From positions 1 to 13,660 of the forward strand of contig JBHHWI010000084.1 in the NCBI GenBank assembly GCA_046756445.1: a stretch of 13,660 bases of DNA, given 5' to 3'. A program made the position numbers and the translations under genes. Below, piece by piece: positions 1 to 7,444 of this stretch; position 1 is the first letter of the stretch; each line of letters opens with the position of its first letter. The DNA is from JACZWL01 sp046756445 (GTDB lineage: Bacteria; Pseudomonadota; Gammaproteobacteria; Steroidobacterales; Woeseiaceae). Below the pieces are notes generated by a model, which worked only from the letters and a program-made list of their open reading frames with translations, did not search any database and had not been told where the DNA came from.

Positions 1-21
1 CGTATTGAAATCATATCGTTG

Positions 22-3000
22 TCAATGATCTCGGGTGGTCTCGTGCAAACTTCGGACTAGATCCGCAGGCGCCGGAACTTCAATGCCCAGTTTCTCGCGC
101 CATTCTGCGAGCAGTTCGTCCTTGTTGCCGAAGAGTGCCGGGCCCATCGAATAACTGAATCGAAGCTCGGCGACCTCGGGAAATCCCGCGTCTCGGGTCA
201 GGAGCAGTACACGATCTCCGAACGGGTCGCCGACCTGTACCGTTTGCGATCCGGCAAGCGCCTTGGGTGCGCGAATCGCATCAAGCCAGATCAATCCGCC
301 AGGAGATACCCCCGCCCGGTGAATCCATCGTCCCGTCCGGATGATCGCGCGCGATTCACTCGGCCCGAATACGATATCCGTTACGGTATCGGGCAGTGTC
401 AACCTCGCCGTGCCGATAGCGCCGCTCGCGATATTGAGCGAAAGCGCGACGTGTTGCGCGTCGACGATAATAATCTGCTGGCCATTCGGTGACATACCCA
501 GACTGCGGACCGCTGATGATCCCTGCCAGACATTCCGCAGATGCCAGCTGCCCGTCCTGTCGCTCGTGACACTTCGCAAGATTCCGCTCTCGCCGCCGAC
601 GTAAAGCTGCTCGTCGGTCGGGAAGACAACAGCGGCATGCGGTTCGCCAAGCTCGACGTTCGCAAGCATCGCGCCGCTATCTGTGTTGATCACCCACAAC
701 CGTTGACCACCGAGCACCGCGAGGCGACCGGCCGACGGAGAGAAAGCGAGCTGCGCAATTGCGTTCGCCGATATTCGTACATGATACGGGCGAGGCAGAC
801 CGCTGCTGGTATCCCAGATTCGTATCGAGCGATCCAGCCCGACGCTGGCAACCAGTGCACCGTCCTGGCTAAAAGCCAGCCCGACGACGGCGCCCTGGTG
901 GCCGAGAAAACTCAATTCGTCACTTGCGGCGGCCAGCGCTTCCGCGCCGGCGTTCACTTGCAGAACGTGCACATGGCCGACACCGTCGCCGATCGCAATA
1001 TGGCTGCCGCCGGGCGAGATCGCGGTGACAGAATCGCCCGATTCACGCCAGAGGCGATGTCCCGGAGACGTATCGGACGCCAGGTTTTCGTCGATCGTCC
1101 TCGGCGCCGCCCAGAATCGCACATTGGCGGCAGCGTCTCCGGTCACGACCAATTGCTCGTCGCCACTGAACACGAGTATGTTCGTCCTGTCCCGAGGCTG
1201 GCCGGCCCCGAGCGGTGGCCCCGACATCGCGCCGTCGCTGCTTCTGAATACCTGAAAACCCTGCCGTGCACTGCCGGCCAATAACTTGGAACCCGAAGGC
1301 GAGAATGTCATCTGCCAGTCATTCGCGCCGCGCTCGAATACCAGCGGTGTGTCCGGTTGACCGACACGCCACATCGAGATGCCCTGATTGCCATGGACCA
1401 CGCCCAGGGCGTCTCCGCCGGGAGCCAGCCTGATCTCGCTGGGTTGGGCCCAGAAATCGAGTTGCGCGACCAGGGCGCCGTCGGCGAAATCCCAGATCCT
1501 GACGGTACGATCATAGTCCGCGACGGCGAGGCGGGCACCGTGGGCGTCAATCGCGAACAGGGCTGGTGAACCGGCGACGCTCAGCCTCGACCTGACGTTC
1601 CCTGATTCCAGCGACCAAAGCTCGAATTCCGTATCGGCTTCCCCGCGACGGCGGATCAGGAGATACTCGCCGCTATCGCTGACCCGTGCATCGGCGCTCG
1701 CGGCACCGATCGCCAGACGAGCATGCAGTCTGCCGCTGGAAGTATCCCAGAGATTCGCCGTGTCCTGCGTGACCGTCACGAGATACCGGGCATTCGCACT
1801 CAATCCGAGCACGCGTTCGTTCGCCGGCACCGGCAATGTCCGGGCGGGTTGCGCGAAGGCGAGATCCCAGAGTCGCGCACTATCGCTTTGCATCGCACGC
1901 GCGATCGCGTATCGGCCGTCGGGGCTGAACCAAAGGTCGTCTGATTCGCGCACCACGGGTTCCGGAATATCGAGCCCGCGCTCGAAGTTTTCGACGACAA
2001 CCTGAGAATTCAGGTTCAGGTTCCAGGTTATCAAATGTCCGGTTGCGCCTGTGTTCTCATCGCGTACGCTAAGGCTCCATGTCCCGTTCAGGGATTCGCC
2101 AATCAGCGCGGCCAGATCCGGGCGACTGAACCTGATGACATCGTTGGCAGCGGACTGTGATTGCGTAAACGTCAAATCCACCGCTCGCCCCGACGGCGCA
2201 ATCAGCTTCAGGCGGAGATCATCGAGACGTGCATGACTGACGTTGACGGTCAGCCCGATTCGATCGACGCTGCCATCGCGATCGACCACGACACGCCGAA
2301 CCAGAGGCGTCACCTCGAGCGCCGACATGGTCCACGGATCACGCGGTACCAGCCCGTCATTTGCCAGCGACCACTGCGAGATCACCGGCCCATCGGCATA
2401 GGTCAGCAGCAATTGCTCCGGGCTGAATGCGGCGTGATCTGCATCGTGCCCGACATGCGTCGCGACCAGGTGCGTGTAATCATCGCCGACGAGTGTGGCG
2501 GCGCGGCGCCTGCGCGCCGGCGTCGAGACAATCAGCGACTCGAGGGCCGCAAGCAAAGCCTGGTCGCGATGTTCGTCCCTGGCAGCACCGGCAACCCGCC
2601 TGTCCCAGTAGCCGGCAAGTAGATTGTCGGCAAATTCTTCTGCGCCCGGCAGTCTTCGCGCTATCCGATCAATCTCCATCATCGCGGCGCGATCCTCCGT
2701 GGCTATGGCCCTGTTTTGCAGGAATATCCGCATGAGCCGTTCGGCGGATTCCACATGGCCCGGAAATGAGCGCAGGTTCCGGTACGCCGCCGCTGCCGTA
2801 TCGATCTCCACGGTCGGCGAGGACATTACGCGCAGGTATGGTCGCGGCAGGATTTGCGTATAAAGAAACGGAATGGCGATGAAAGCGAGAATGGTTGCGA
2901 CGGCAATTGCCGGCCCGCGCCAATGCAGCGGTATGTTCTCGTTTGCCCAGCGCGCCGTGAATACCGTTTCGTAAAGGCGGTTGCGAATACGCAGCTGGGC

Positions 3001-4050
3001 ATTGTCGTCTGCGACGATCAACCCGACCGCAATGAGCCGGCGTTGTACTGGCGATGCGAGATCGGCATCGGTCGCGATACCCTTTCGAATCCGGCCATAG
3101 AGATTCAGGAGCGCTTCACCGTGCTTCCTGTCAGCCGTAACCTGCCGGTGAATGTGCCCCATGTGCGGCTCGCTGTGCAGTGCGGCGCGACCGGCAAGTC
3201 GCTGCATGGCAATTCGATCGACATGTGATTCGATGTTTCCGGAGATACGCTCACGGGCCACGGACCTGGCGAGTTTCTGGCTCAGGTACGGCTGACCGTC
3301 CGTCCAGTAGAATATTCTGTCCAGCGCAGTCCGGGCATCCGCGGTCGACAGGTTCAACTCGTTCGCAAAAAGATCCAGATCAGTCCGTGTAAAGTCCGTA
3401 AGCTGAATTGCCTGCGCGACCGTGAACGGTGACAGGTTCGCATCCTCGACAAGATTCATCGGATCGCACTCGCCGATCAGGACAAAACTCAGCCGGGAAG
3501 AGTCCGGTTCGGTGGTCCGCGCATTGTGCGCTGCACGTACACTTGCGAGCAACTGCGCCGCAAACGGCAGCTCGGTGACGCATTGCACTTCGTCGATGAA
3601 TATGACAATGCGCTCGGATATGTGCTGCAGGATTACTTCGACATAAAATTCGACCAGCCGTTGCCGGTTGCTCAGGAATGACTTGTCCTGCCACCACGAT
3701 TGCAGGTCTATCTTCAGCCGGAGTTGTCTCAATAGCCGATAGGCGACGCTGTAAAACCATCGTCCGGCATCGGCGCCACCGTCACGTTCGCTTATCTGCT
3801 CGAGATCGATAACCGCGACCTTGAAGCCATTGTTTTGCAGCCTGGCGGATGTCGCGGCGACAAGGCTCGACTTGCCTGTCCGGTCTGGCGCAATAACCTG
3901 CGCAAAACCACCGGAGACCAGTGTTTCGAAAAGCGCGTCATCGGCGGGTCGCCGCACGTACCCCGGCCTGACGGCATGCAGCGGGGCGCCGACGCTGAAG
4001 AATTCACCGGTGTCGTCGAGCGAACCTGTCGAGTGTTTTTCTGATGACAT
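22..4050 (-). CDS. Membrane-anchored AAA-like ATPase with P domain and WD40 propellers
   Basis: Not a named gene; probably a scaffold or signalling ATPase. Numbering is from the ATG at 4050 (1342 aa). Residues 14-370 resemble AAA-like (AAA_35-type) NTPases: a family-like entry motif YVRRPAD at 31-37, a Walker A-like APDRTGKSS at 54-62 whose first Gly is Ala, and a Walker B-like RIVIFIDE at 147-154. One hydrophobic helix lies at about 379-398. Residues 399-540 look helical. From about 540 to 1263 I count roughly 14 WD40-like blade ends (for example SARLWDL, TVRIWDF, SIRIWDT), enough for two seven-bladed propellers. Between the first and second blade, about 580-681, sits a proprotein-convertase P domain (SHARLDDLRLKLIAPSG, then LNGTWSLSVRDENTGATG and a WNLNL end). 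An in-frame TTG at 4071 would add 7 residues; I prefer the ATG because the family motif follows closely, though its GAGG is only 2 bases away. Which side of the membrane the propellers occupy is not determined. Domain calls are by eye; the fold assignments are fairly sure, the function unknown. Confidence 0.87.
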   Translation of the reverse strand: MSSEKHSTGSLDDTGEFFSVGAPLHAVRPGYVRRPADDALFETLVSGGFAQVIAPDRTGKSSLVAATSARLQNNGFKVAVIDLEQISERDGGADAGRWFYSVAYRLLRQLRLKIDLQSWWQDKSFLSNRQRLVEFYVEVILQHISERIVIFIDEVQCVTELPFAAQLLASVRAAHNARTTEPDSSRLSFVLIGECDPMNLVEDANLSPFTVAQAIQLTDFTRTDLDLFANELNLSTADARTALDRIFYWTDGQPYLSQKLARSVARERISGNIESHVDRIAMQRLAGRAALHSEPHMGHIHRQVTADRKHGEALLNLYGRIRKGIATDADLASPVQRRLIAVGLIVADDNAQLRIRNRLYETVFTARWANENIPLHWRGPAIAVATILAFIAIPFLYTQILPRPYLRVMSSPTVEIDTAAAAYRNLRSFPGHVESAERLMRIFLQNRAIATEDRAAMMEIDRIARRLPGAEEFADNLLAGYWDRRVAGAARDEHRDQALLAALESLIVSTPARRRRAATLVGDDYTHLVATHVGHDADHAAFSPEQLLLTYADGPVISQWSLANDGLVPRDPWTMSALEVTPLVRRVVVDRDGSVDRIGLTVNVSHARLDDLRLKLIAPSGRAVDLTFTQSQSAANDVIRFSRPDLAALIGESLNGTWSLSVRDENTGATGHLITWNLNLNSQVVVENFERGLDIPEPVVRESDDLWFSPDGRYAIARAMQSDSARLWDLAFAQPARTLPVPANERVLGLSANARYLVTVTQDTANLWDTSSGRLHARLAIGAASADARVSDSGEYLLIRRRGEADTEFELWSLESGNVRSRLSVAGSPALFAIDAHGARLAVADYDRTVRIWDFADGALVAQLDFWAQPSEIRLAPGGDALGVVHGNQGISMWRVGQPDTPLVFERGANDWQMTFSPSGSKLLAGSARQGFQVFRSSDGAMSGPPLGAGQPRDRTNILVFSGDEQLVVTGDAAANVRFWAAPRTIDENLASDTSPGHRLWRESGDSVTAISPGGSHIAIGDGVGHVHVLQVNAGAEALAAASDELSFLGHQGAVVGLAFSQDGALVASVGLDRSIRIWDTSSGLPRPYHVRISANAIAQLAFSPSAGRLAVLGGQRLWVINTDSGAMLANVELGEPHAAVVFPTDEQLYVGGESGILRSVTSDRTGSWHLRNVWQGSSAVRSLGMSPNGQQIIIVDAQHVALSLNIASGAIGTARLTLPDTVTDIVFGPSESRAIIRTGRWIHRAGVSPGGLIWLDAIRAPKALAGSQTVQVGDPFGDRVLLLTRDAGFPEVAELRFSYSMGPALFGNKDELLAEWREKLGIEVPAPADLVRSLHETTRDH

Positions 4051-4119
4051 ATCCTCGGGTATTGTCTGCAAAATCTGCCGGCATCGCTAGCGCTTGTTGC
4101 TCATTCGGGAAACCCGAGA

Positions 4120-4770
4120 TTGATCAGTCATAAGTTACTGAAAAAAGACATTTTTGGCGAAGTGACCCTGCAAAACGCCGAGGGCGGCCCGCGGGTCGTT
4201 CGCGACACGAGGCGGGCCCGCCCCTGGGCCAGGTGGCTCGCACGCAGGCTGCTGGCCCGTGAAGCGCGCGCGCTCGCCGCAGTGGACGGGACTGCGGGCG
4301 TGCCCCAAATCCTGCATGTGGATACGGACTCGCTGCAGCGGACCTGGATCGCGGGCTTGCCGATGCACAGAGGCCGACCGACCGATCTTGCCTACTATCG
4401 GGCGGCTGCGAAGATATTGCGCAGACTCCACCGACAGGGGCTCGTCCACAACGATCTTGCGAAGGAATCCAATTGGCTGGTGACCGCGGAGCGCCGGCCG
4501 GTCATCGTCGATTTTCAGCTGGCCTGGCATGCGCAGAGGCGCAACCGCCTTTTTCGGCTTTTGGCCAGAGAGGACTTACGGCACCTGCTCAAGCACAAGC
4601 GCACCTACTGCCCGGAACATCTGACGCAGCGTGAGCGCGCAATCCTCGACAAACCGACCTGGCTTTCGCAAATATGGATGCGTGCCGGCAAACCCGTTTA
4701 TCTTTTTGTAACGCGCAGGATTCTGGGCTGGGTGGACCGGGAAGGTGCCGACGACAGGAAGATGTACTAG
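4120..4770 (+). CDS. Atypical RIO/Kdo-kinase-like small protein kinase
   Basis: 216 aa, beginning at a TTG; no ATG or GTG lies in the open frame upstream of it, and a GGGA at 4107-4110 is 9 bases away. The protein has the catalytic core of the kinase-like fold: HNDLAKESN at 110-118 matches the H-x-D-(4x)-N catalytic loop, and IVDFQLA at 129-135 occupies the metal-binding position with DFQ in place of DFG. Similar short kinases are annotated as RIO1-like or lipopolysaccharide core (Kdo/heptose) kinases. The strand that normally carries the ATP-binding Lys reads PRVVRDT (25-31), with Arg28 where Lys is expected; Glu48 in AREARAL could be the helix-C glutamate. The N-lobe is very short. The C-terminus (180-216) is basic and amphipathic, compatible with membrane association. 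It is divergent from the ATPase/WD40 gene. Substrate (protein, sugar or lipid) is unknown, and activity should not be assumed. Confidence 0.83.
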   Translation: MISHKLLKKDIFGEVTLQNAEGGPRVVRDTRRARPWARWLARRLLAREARALAAVDGTAGVPQILHVDTDSLQRTWIAGLPMHRGRPTDLAYYRAAAKILRRLHRQGLVHNDLAKESNWLVTAERRPVIVDFQLAWHAQRRNRLFRLLAREDLRHLLKHKRTYCPEHLTQRERAILDKPTWLSQIWMRAGKPVYLFVTRRILGWVDREGADDRKMY

Positions 4771-4819
4771 AACCTATCTGAAAATACCGAAAAGGCAGCT
4801 TCGCGGCCAGGCGGAAATT

Positions 4820-4849
4820 TTGAGACGCGTTCCAAGCCTTCGCTATACT
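4820..4849 (+). promoter_or_regulatory. Sigma70-like promoter for the 82-aa protein gene
   Basis: TTGAGA at 4820-4825 and TATACT at 4844-4849 are separated by 18 bases. This is the best -35/-10 pair I found in the window. Transcription would start near 4856, leaving a leader of about 20 bases before the ATG at 4877. It shows that the small gene need not depend on read-through from the kinase gene. Confidence 0.6.
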
Positions 4850-4876
4850 CCGGGACGGCTGCTGAGAGAGACAATC

Positions 4877-5125
4877 ATGGGCTATTGTCATAAGCATAAT
4901 CTGGTAGGTCCTGAGTCTGGGGCAACGGAACGACGATTCGGTATTCGTGTAACGCTGCCGCCCGGCGACACGCTGGCAAGGTTAATCGGCAATGACTGGG
5001 AAAAATTTCACTGGTATGCCAGCGAGGCCGAACGTGACGCCGCATTCGACCAGATGGCCATCCGGCACGGTTACTACCGGGTCACCGACAACCCGACCCA
5101 GGTGCTGGAAAAGATAGTCAGATGA
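4877..5125 (+). CDS. Small conserved-looking hypothetical protein, 82 aa
   Basis: I do not recognise a characterised family. The ATG at 4877 is preceded by a GAGAGAGA run (4864-4871) that can act as ribosome binding site, and by a good promoter ending at 4849. The open frame extends upstream to 4745, but those residues overlap the end of the kinase gene and the promoter, so I reject the longer form. The protein is soluble, with no signal peptide or membrane helix. It starts with a Cys/His-containing MGYCHKHN, followed by a predicted beta strand (RFGIRVTLPPGD), a segment WEKFHWYASEAERDAAFDQM at 41-60 that should be helical, and a final strand/helix (YYRVTDNPTQVLEKIVR). The alternation suggests a small alpha/beta fold. 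The aromatic-rich WEKFHWYAS motif would be a good search seed. The gene ends 2 bases before a strong hairpin. Confidence 0.72.
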   Translation: MGYCHKHNLVGPESGATERRFGIRVTLPPGDTLARLIGNDWEKFHWYASEAERDAAFDQMAIRHGYYRVTDNPTQVLEKIVR

Positions 5126-5127
5126 AT

Positions 5128-5155
5128 GGGGACGGACTCCGCGAAGTCCGTCCCC
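5128..5155. terminator. Perfect 11-bp hairpin, shared terminator or REP-like repeat
   Basis: GGGGACGGACT (5128-5138) and AGTCCGTCCCC (5145-5155) are exact reverse complements around the 6-base loop CCGCGA. It lies between two convergent genes, 2 bases after the stop of the 82-aa gene and 8 bases beyond the stop of the patatin gene. A pyrimidine run (GTCTTCCTCT) follows on the plus strand, but there is no clean T tract on either strand. Position and symmetry fit a bidirectional transcription terminator. The GGGGACGGACT half-site also resembles dispersed REP-type palindromes seen in proteobacterial genomes, so it may be one copy of a repeat family. Confidence 0.7.
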
Positions 5156-5163
5156 GTCTTCCT

Positions 5164-7356
5164 CTACCTCGGCGCCGAGCCGAAGAACAGATAGAAGCTG
5201 GAATCGCCACTCTCTCCGATCCCCGCAGCCAGGAACATTGGACCGAGTACCGTATCAAGACCTGCGAACAGGCTACCGTTGATTATCAGGGAGCCCGTGC
5301 TGATATCTGACCGGCTTTGCCAGACATTACCCGCTTCGATCGATCCGCCGAAATACAACGGCATATCCAACAAGCCATCGGCATCGCCCGATCGCCGGTA
5401 ATAGACCACACGCGCAACGCCCGCGTGAGGACCGCTGATCTTGCCCCGCTCGAGACCCGACAGTCTCAGGAAGCCCCCCAACGGAAAAAATTCCTGGATA
5501 GTGTCATCCGAATCGAGTGTGGTTGCATAGTTCAGCCCCAACAGCACGGAATGCCGTCCGAAGGTACGGACCGATGTCAGCTCGGTTTCGATCGTCTCGA
5601 AATGTCCGTCGGCGCCAAAGCCGGGGCGAGACGCCTGCCATTCCACGTTAAGGCGAGCGCCATGCAGCGGAAATCTCACATCATCCAGCGAATCGAATCC
5701 AAAGCGCGCGAAAATCCCGCCCGTATCGAAGTCGAAGTTCGACTGTGTCGGATCACCCACCTTGATCCTCGCCTCGCCGACGCCCCGTTGCAGGCCGACC
5801 CTGAGTTCGCCCCGGCGCCCGAATTCGCGACCGAGATCGAGCCCCAATTCCGCTTCGCTCAGCCGATATCTGGCGACGGCCGCGGCATTGGTGAATGCGT
5901 TGAAGTTACTTTGTTGCAGCGACATTCTCGGCGCGAGGAAAAAGTGTGAACCGGCGCTGAGTGGCTGATAGAACTCTGTAAAAACGAACGGATCCGTGCC
6001 GATCTGCGCGTCAGTACGCCACTCCGCGCCATAGGAATTCAAACCTGTCCTGGTCAGTCTCGCGGATACGTTGAAAGCGGTGGATCCTTCGAAATCATCT
6101 TCGACCGACAAACCGAACTGCAGGATATCCGGGCCCCAACTCTTCGCAATTGTTTCGAATTGCACACCGGTTTGATCTTTCTCCCTCACGATCCGGTAGC
6201 CGACATGCTCGTAAAGGCCGAGTCCGTACAAGCGCTTCGCGTCCATAGCAAACTTGTCAGGGTCGATCGCGTCACCCGTTTTCGTTTCCAGATGCGATTC
6301 CAGGAATTCCCTGGATAGCGGCCCATCGTCCCTCACCCGCACGAATGCCAGTCGTTCGGGCGGCCGGTAGGTCCTGTCGCGGGCCGCCCTGTATGCCGCG
6401 TACGACGCCTCATCGAGTGACAGTTCAGTCAATCGATGTGACTCGGCAAGGGTGGCCACCGCTCCGGGCTCGACGGTTTCCGTGATGTTCTCGAATTCGG
6501 TCGACCCCAAATCGCCGAGGTCCGGGCGGATGAGAATATCGGACTCGGTCAGTCCGGCGAGCTGTTGCCGTGTTTCCTTGCGGATCAGGATAGTCAGCAT
6601 CTGGCCCGTAATCTCCAGCGCGCTTTCGAGTTGCTCTGGCGTGTATAACGGAAACTCGACGTCGACTGCGATGACGATGTCGACGCCCATGTCCCGAACG
6701 ACATGGACGGGAACATTGCCGGACAGTCCACCGTCGACGAGCAAACGCCCGTCGACCCGAACCGGGAGAAAGATTCCCGGTGCAGACATGCTTGCCCGCA
6801 TCGCGAGCACGAGGTCGCCCCTGGTCATGACATACGCGTCACCCGTTTCGATGTCCGACGCTACGGCGCGAAACGGTATGGGCAACTCATCGAAATTACC
6901 GGCATCCGGAATGTGCAAGGTCAGTTCTCTGAGTATCCACCCGAGCTTCTGGCCGGATATGAGGCCTTTCGGCAACACCGGACGGCCGTTGCGGAGTCCC
7001 ATTTCGAATCGGATGGGAAAGGACTCATCGTCCTGTTTGCGGCGAAACGTCATATCCTCGCGCTTCGAGGTGTCCTGAAACGCGTCTTTCCAGTCGACAG
7101 AGGCAATCAGCGCTTCGAGTTCGTCCGGCGTCAGCCCGGAGCAATAGAGACCGCCGACGATGGCGCCCATGCTCGTGCCGGCGATTGCATCAATCGGCAC
7201 GCGCAGCTTCTCCAGCGCGCGCAGTACGCCGATGTGCGCGGCTCCGCGGGCACCGCCGCCGCCGAGCACAACCCCTATTTTCGGCCGTTCCTGTGCCGAG
7301 ACCGACGCGGCGGCAATCAAGAACACTGCGATTAGCAGCAGTACATGTTTTCTCAT
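5164..7356 (-). CDS. Patatin-like phospholipase with POTRA and beta-barrel (PlpD-like, type Vd secretion)
   Basis: 730 aa, about the length of Pseudomonas PlpD. A Sec signal peptide (MRKHVLLLIAVFLIAAASVSA) probably ends after residue 21. The patatin domain (about 26-215) holds the oxyanion-hole loop GGGGARGAAH at 32-41, the nucleophile elbow GTSMG with Ser62, and the catalytic Asp208 in DGG (208-210), so the Ser-Asp dyad is intact and a lipid acyl hydrolase is expected. About 335-405 looks like a single POTRA domain (FVRVRDDGPLS onward, with RLYGLGLYEHVGYRIV), and about 408-730 is a run of alternating strands typical of a 16-stranded Omp85-type barrel, ending in FYLFFGSAPR. In PlpD-type proteins the barrel moves the lipase to the cell surface. 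It is transcribed divergently from icd with an 88-base gap. Substrate (host or own phospholipids) is not shown by the sequence. Confidence 0.93.
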   Translation of the reverse strand: MRKHVLLLIAVFLIAAASVSAQERPKIGVVLGGGGARGAAHIGVLRALEKLRVPIDAIAGTSMGAIVGGLYCSGLTPDELEALIASVDWKDAFQDTSKREDMTFRRKQDDESFPIRFEMGLRNGRPVLPKGLISGQKLGWILRELTLHIPDAGNFDELPIPFRAVASDIETGDAYVMTRGDLVLAMRASMSAPGIFLPVRVDGRLLVDGGLSGNVPVHVVRDMGVDIVIAVDVEFPLYTPEQLESALEITGQMLTILIRKETRQQLAGLTESDILIRPDLGDLGSTEFENITETVEPGAVATLAESHRLTELSLDEASYAAYRAARDRTYRPPERLAFVRVRDDGPLSREFLESHLETKTGDAIDPDKFAMDAKRLYGLGLYEHVGYRIVREKDQTGVQFETIAKSWGPDILQFGLSVEDDFEGSTAFNVSARLTRTGLNSYGAEWRTDAQIGTDPFVFTEFYQPLSAGSHFFLAPRMSLQQSNFNAFTNAAAVARYRLSEAELGLDLGREFGRRGELRVGLQRGVGEARIKVGDPTQSNFDFDTGGIFARFGFDSLDDVRFPLHGARLNVEWQASRPGFGADGHFETIETELTSVRTFGRHSVLLGLNYATTLDSDDTIQEFFPLGGFLRLSGLERGKISGPHAGVARVVYYRRSGDADGLLDMPLYFGGSIEAGNVWQSRSDISTGSLIINGSLFAGLDTVLGPMFLAAGIGESGDSSFYLFFGSAPR

Positions 7357-7393
7357 GATCGACTCTCGTTACGGGCGATTGAAACCGTGACCG

Positions 7394-7401
7394 ATTATAA
7401 T
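7394..7401. promoter_or_regulatory. Palindromic -10 element between patatin gene and icd
   Basis: ATTATAAT is its own reverse complement and so presents TATAAT on both strands: 7396-7401 on plus (toward icd) and 7394-7399 on minus (toward the patatin gene). I find no good -35 at 16-18 bases on either strand, so activator dependence is likely if it is used. An in-frame ATG at 7400 overlaps it, which argues that icd translation starts downstream at 7445. Confidence 0.4.
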
Positions 7402-7444
7402 GGCCGATCACCGTCACGGACCCTACAAGAACAATGGAGCGATA

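Noticed and set aside
541..1284. Plus-strand open frame of 247 codons
   Set aside because: It lies antisense within the large ATPase/WD40 gene, whose minus-strand frame has clear repeats and domains; the plus-strand peptide is Arg-rich and motif-free.
4745..4876. N-terminal extension of the 82-aa protein
   Set aside because: It would overlap the end of the kinase gene and the promoter at 4820-4849; the ATG at 4877 has the better ribosome site.
5317..5949. Plus-strand open frame of 210 codons
   Set aside because: It is antisense to the barrel region of the patatin gene and has no promoter, ribosome site or motif.
7400..7444. Upstream ATG start for icd
   Set aside because: It overlaps the TATAAT element and has no ribosome site, whereas the ATG at 7445 has GGAG at a good distance.
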